NCBI RefSeq assembly: GCF_030463565.1
Contig: NC_134648.1
Location: forward strand, 44,917,498-44,981,497
Reading direction: 5' to 3'
DNA: 64,000 nt
Origin: Pelecanus crispus
Taxonomy: Eukaryota; Chordata; Aves; Pelecaniformes; Pelecanidae
A model generated the notes under the pieces. It ran no database searches, had not been told where the DNA came from, and saw only the letters and a program-made list of their open reading frames with translations. Position 1 is the stretch's first letter; the number at the start of each line of letters is the position of its first letter. Shown here piece after piece: positions 59,778 to 64,000 of the stretch. A program made the translations under genes and the position numbers.

Positions 59778-62700
59778 CTGTAAAAATAAAGAAAAATATG
59801 ACCACATTTCCCTACTTTCTTTTACACTCATGGCAAAAAGATGTTTTTTAAATAGCAATGACACCACTAAAGGAGAACAGAGAGGTATTAAGCTTATGTA
59901 GAAATATTTATGTAAGTAACTTTCATCTTAAAAGAGTTTTTTGAATGTAGGAGCACTGTGTCATGGAACTAAACGGAGCCGACTTGAGATTCAAAAATAA
60001 GCATTTAGTACCCTTTCAATGTTTCTTCACAAGTTTCTTACTAAAGATCTAGTCTGGCCACAAAAACTATTCACTGCAGAGCACTCTCTTAGCAATGAAG
60101 CTCAAAGTTACCAAGTTTTCATTTTTATATAGTATCACCATTACTCTGTCACTGGAATATTATTCCCAAAGCAGAATTATTCATATATTATACCAAATAC
60201 CGAGTTCAAGAAATGTGAACCAATTCACAGGACTCAGTATCTCCTTGCCATACCAGCCATCTAAGCTCATAGCTCTGTTCAAGGACAGGCCTTGTTTGAA
60301 AGACAACAGACTGATTTACATACTTAGCCAGGTGATTTAGCCATCAAAGTTGAGTTTAGCCATTAGAGCCAGAGCTACAGAAGTGATTATCAGAACATTA
60401 ACTAAGCTTTGTCTCTAAGGCCAAGTTCTGCCCTTCTTTTCAAACACTTGTAGGTCAGTTTTAAATCCTACTTAAAGCATTCTGACTCTACCATAAAAAC
60501 ATACAGGTTGACTTTCAGATTTCTGAATGAATTTCTAGAACTGACACTTCAAATTGTGAATTAAGCAAATGTGATCGACAAGTAAGCCAGGATTTACTTC
60601 CCAGAAAAAAACCCACCCAACCTGGTATTCACAGTATTTACACTGTTTTGTGCTTAGATCACTTTAAAGTACTGGTTATTCACCATTAAACAGCTGTACT
60701 AGATTTGCTCCCAAATCTGAAATCTCTGTGTAAGAAACAATGTTAGGTTGTTGACAGTGTTAAGAGTAATTCCTATCAGGTTCAGATAAAATGCCCAGTT
60801 ATAAACGTGGGAGAAACTGCTTCCTTCTAAAATTGTTTTGATCCAAAAAGAAACCTGTAAAGAAAACTTCAAACAAAAGCATGTAATCAAACAGTACCAG
60901 TAGCTGTGATTTGCACATCCTTGATAAACAGTCCACACAAGTACTAAAGAATCTGTAATTCTTACTTTTTCAGTTGAAAGCATTCCAAGTGACCTGTGGT
61001 AGACAGGCAGAAGGACACTTGTCCCGCAGCCCAAAAAAGTAAAAGATCGTAATTCTATCCCCCCATTAAGGTTCTCATAATCCAGATTAAGCAATTAACT
61101 AAATTCAATACTTCAAAGTAGAAGATTCCCAGTTGTGTCTACTGAATCCTTTTCAGTTTTCTCCAGAAGACAGCGATTTCAGTTATGGCTTCAACAGCTT
61201 TTTGTCCTTGTATGCCTATACTGGCAGAGGACACTCAGAAACTATTTAAAAGGCTTGTAATTCTGTGATATGAACCGTTCAATATACATGAGGTGCATGG
61301 GGACTTGGTGGCCCATCTTTGCGGCATACAGGATTCATAAATCTAAGGTCTCTGTTACTGAACAGCTGATTATTGGCTGTAATGAATGAAAACGAATACT
61401 TCAGTCTGAAGTCTTCAGTCTTTAAACAGAATACTTCAGTCTGAAGTATAACTGAGACTGCATGCATATTACCTATAACAAAAGCGTGACAGTGATCTTT
61501 TGGCCATCTCTTTACAGCCCATCCACAGTATGAAGTATATTTGCAATTCACAGGCCACTGTGCAGTACTCTAAAGAAAAGATGGTACCAAGACATCCTTT
61601 ATACATCAGTCGTTTCCAGACTTAGCCAGCCAATCTACTGAAATTTTCCAAATAGGCAAATCATTCATTTTCATTAGATCAAATTTATAAAGTTCACAAG
61701 AACAACCTTATTTAAATTACAGTAAGTCAGGGACAATAGAGGCTGTGAGCCATTACTCTTTCTGGCGGCAACATCTGACATACTTGACTTAGATCAGAAT
61801 AGCTCAAGAAAGTTCTATAAATTCAGATTCAGAAGTGTTTCTTGCCAACTCAGACTCTAAGATCTAGATACTACAGTTATTGGCAGAACCATGGTGACAG
61901 AAACATCCTTTTCAGGAAAGAAAGGATTACTGACAAAGCATTTAACCAAATCCCTTAGGCACTGGAGTTTGCTCCCATCTTCTGTCAGTTCCAAACAGAT
62001 GTCCGTTGATAGGAATGCAACGAATTCTCTTTCCACAAAAACCCATAGATGCAAGAGTGTATATATCAGTATTTGGGAAAGAGATGTTGAGAATTTTCTT
62101 TTTTATTTGAAGGAAGTGTCTTATCTTACTCAGTTACAATTAATTTGTCAAAAGACAAAAGTACAGCCAAGGCTATAAATGCTTGAAGTATATGATTATA
62201 ACCTTAGCAGTTTCACCAGCTACCAAACCTCCCTTCTTGGGCATGAAGTCCAACACAGCAACACCTCAAAATCCAACTGTTTAAAATATTGAATAGGTTT
62301 AAATGCAGCTTTTGCACTAAATACCCAAACACTTAATAAGGTCTTACATGAGCTACAGCTGCCTGAAGTCATGAAGAAACACAGAGCTAGCAAAACAGAA
62401 GCTAAACACTCCCTAGAGGGATAGTCAGCCAGAATGGCCACAGAAAAAGAAACATCAATCTGTTTAGTATAGGTCAGAGACCAAGCAGAATCTAAAGCTG
62501 CAGTCTGGCAGCTACTTTTAAGTAAATCTAGGGTACATGCTGCTGCTAAGGCGGCAGCTCTCTCTCATTCTCAAGACCCTCCCAGTCAAAACTATGCGTT
62601 TTGACACAAGGGATGCTGTGAAAACAAGACTGAAAGTAAAGCTTAGAAAAACCCAGAGCAACTTTTAGCTTGATCTTACTATGCAGCTGTGCACTAATAG

Positions 62701-64000
62701 GGAATTGCCAACATAAGGGAAAGGAACAGTCATGCATCATCATCCTTCCTGGCAGGAATCTGCACTTGCATCAACTTAAAGCAATCTCAACCCACAGTCT
62801 GATTTTTTAGCTTTTTCAAAAGTCTTGAGCTGCAACGAGGAAAGGATAAGAGGATATTAGCAGATTAAAACAAGTATTTTATAAGGAAGTAGTATAAACA
62901 TAACTGGGCAGAGAGGGTGTGCTTAGTATTTGTACAGTGCCCTTGATTTACTAAAAACTTGATTTCCCTATCACCCTCCAGGCTTCTAGAGCCCCACAGC
63001 CTGATACGGCTCAGGAAATGCGAGCTGTCTCTCAGAACCGTCTCTCAATAGTTTGGTCATTCTGACTTCTTCAGTGCAGCAATCTCTGTGTTTTGGGATT
63101 TGTGTTTTTCTTTCCACACAGAACAAACAACTTTTAACAGTAAGTCATGCAGCTGCCTTCACTGTGGCTGAATTCCTCCCAAAGACAGCCTCTCAGGTGA
63201 GTTCCAGCACCCACTGCTGCATCAGATTTCACCTCCATGCCTTCTGTGCCAGGCAACTCCAAGTCCAGAAGACACATGTCTAGACTGATTTAGAGACAGA
63301 TGCATCTGCATGACATCTAGTCTGGGCGTTATTGTTCCAGCAAAAAGAACGTAAGAGAAGACTTGTAGCAAAAGCCTGCAGCAGTGTGATCTGTTGCCCC
63401 TAGCCCCTGCTGCCCGGTTAGCTTTTTTGCCAGAAAGAGCACTTAGACTTGAATAACAGGTCATGTTGCATAAGTTTTGGAGTGCTGTGCTCCACAGGCC
63501 ATTGACAAGCCAAGCAGTTTCCAGTTTGGGGCTGCTAGAACTTCACCTGCCTCCCGTAGCTGCAAAAGCATGAAGACAGGGACTGCCGTAGCATCAGGCA
63601 AAGAATTTTGTCCAGAACCTTAAAGCAGGGGGCTTTTGATCTGATTTCATTAATTTATTGCCTACATTAAAAAAAAAACCAGCTTTCTTTTTGCTTCTAC
63701 CAGCCCTCTTTTGGCTCTACTGCAAGAGGAATTAGGTGTCTACAAACACCCCAGCTTAGCCCAGCCAAAACCAGGGCTACCTAGCCTCCCTGAAATGGGA
63801 ACATTGTTCACGATTTGCATTGCCACAAGTACAAAAACATCTTCTCCAGGACAAGGAGAAACCTTCATATTCCCCTAACATTGCTCTTCACACATCAGGG
63901 CACAATACTATCTCAAAAAAAACCCCAAGGCTTTTCGTATCTTCTTTCTTCCTTTTATGGAACTACCTCAGAAAGTCTCCACCAAACCATTTCATCCTTC
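59778..64000 (-). other. SNX6: SNX6 last intron (runs off the right edge)
   Basis: At least 4.2 kb of sequence upstream of the terminal exon. Only short ORFs occur, and no SNX6-like exon was seen on the minus strand. It contains a duplicated palindromic 19-mer at 61394-61447 and short A runs. Otherwise nothing was recognised. Confidence 0.7.
61394..61447 (+). repeat. Duplicated palindromic 19-mer in the SNX6 intron
   Basis: GAATACTTCAGTCTGAAGT occurs at 61394-61412 and again, identically, at 61429-61447. Its ACTTCAG-T-CTGAAGT core is a near-perfect palindrome with 7-bp arms. Confidence 0.95.

Noticed and set aside
59780-64000. Search for the penultimate SNX6 exon
   Set aside because: A GGGCATGAAGTCCAAC stretch near 62238 briefly resembled the ELKHAK end, but the flanking codons do not fit SNX6 and there is no proper splice site.
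1-64000. CRISPR arrays, operons, riboswitches, prokaryotic mobile elements
   Set aside because: Everything that can be identified is avian nuclear sequence, and no regularly spaced repeats were found apart from the VNTR and microsatellites.

Overview
The window is nuclear DNA from a bird. Vertebrate genes are split into small exons with GT-AG splice sites, housekeeping promoters sit in CpG islands, and the repeats are avian: CR1 LINEs, including one with the ATTCTATG-type 3' tail, and a solo LTR of the ERVL type that is abundant in neoavian genomes. I see no bacterial, plasmid or CRISPR content. The species cannot be named from the sequence.

Layout. From 1 to about 43.6 kb I find no protein-coding gene I can support. 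This stretch holds a GC-rich patch (1960-2860), an AT-rich homeobox-motif-like patch (8.7-9.9 kb), a solo LTR with a perfect 5-bp target duplication (18585-19151), an ancient CR1 (31.56-32.81 kb), a younger CR1 nested inside an older CR1 of opposite orientation (34.99-36.48 kb), a local ~57-bp tandem duplication (39157-39270) and many A/T homopolymers. It looks like the gene-poor interval that lies beside SPTSSA, on the EGLN3 side, in other amniotes. That placement is from synteny memory; no EGLN3 exon was seen.

From 43.6 kb on, three genes lie head to tail on the minus strand, in the same order as human 14q13: SPTSSA (2 coding exons, 68 aa, ER subunit of serine palmitoyltransferase), EAPP (6 coding exons, 287 aa, nuclear E2F-associated phosphoprotein) and the 3' end of SNX6 (terminal 17-codon exon plus 3'UTR; the rest lies beyond the right edge). 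I rebuilt every EAPP and SPTSSA exon junction, and all phases agree. The three genes share no pathway (sphingolipid synthesis, E2F transcription control, endosomal sorting), so their linkage is conserved synteny, not an operon.

The most unusual structures are a hexamer VNTR with 43-bp higher-order units and a predicted G-quadruplex just upstream of SPTSSA, the nested CR1s, and the ~300-bp gap between the likely SNX6 poly(A) site and the EAPP promoter. I did not find a convincing undescribed biological system. The unassigned ORFs listed as findings are the best places to look further.
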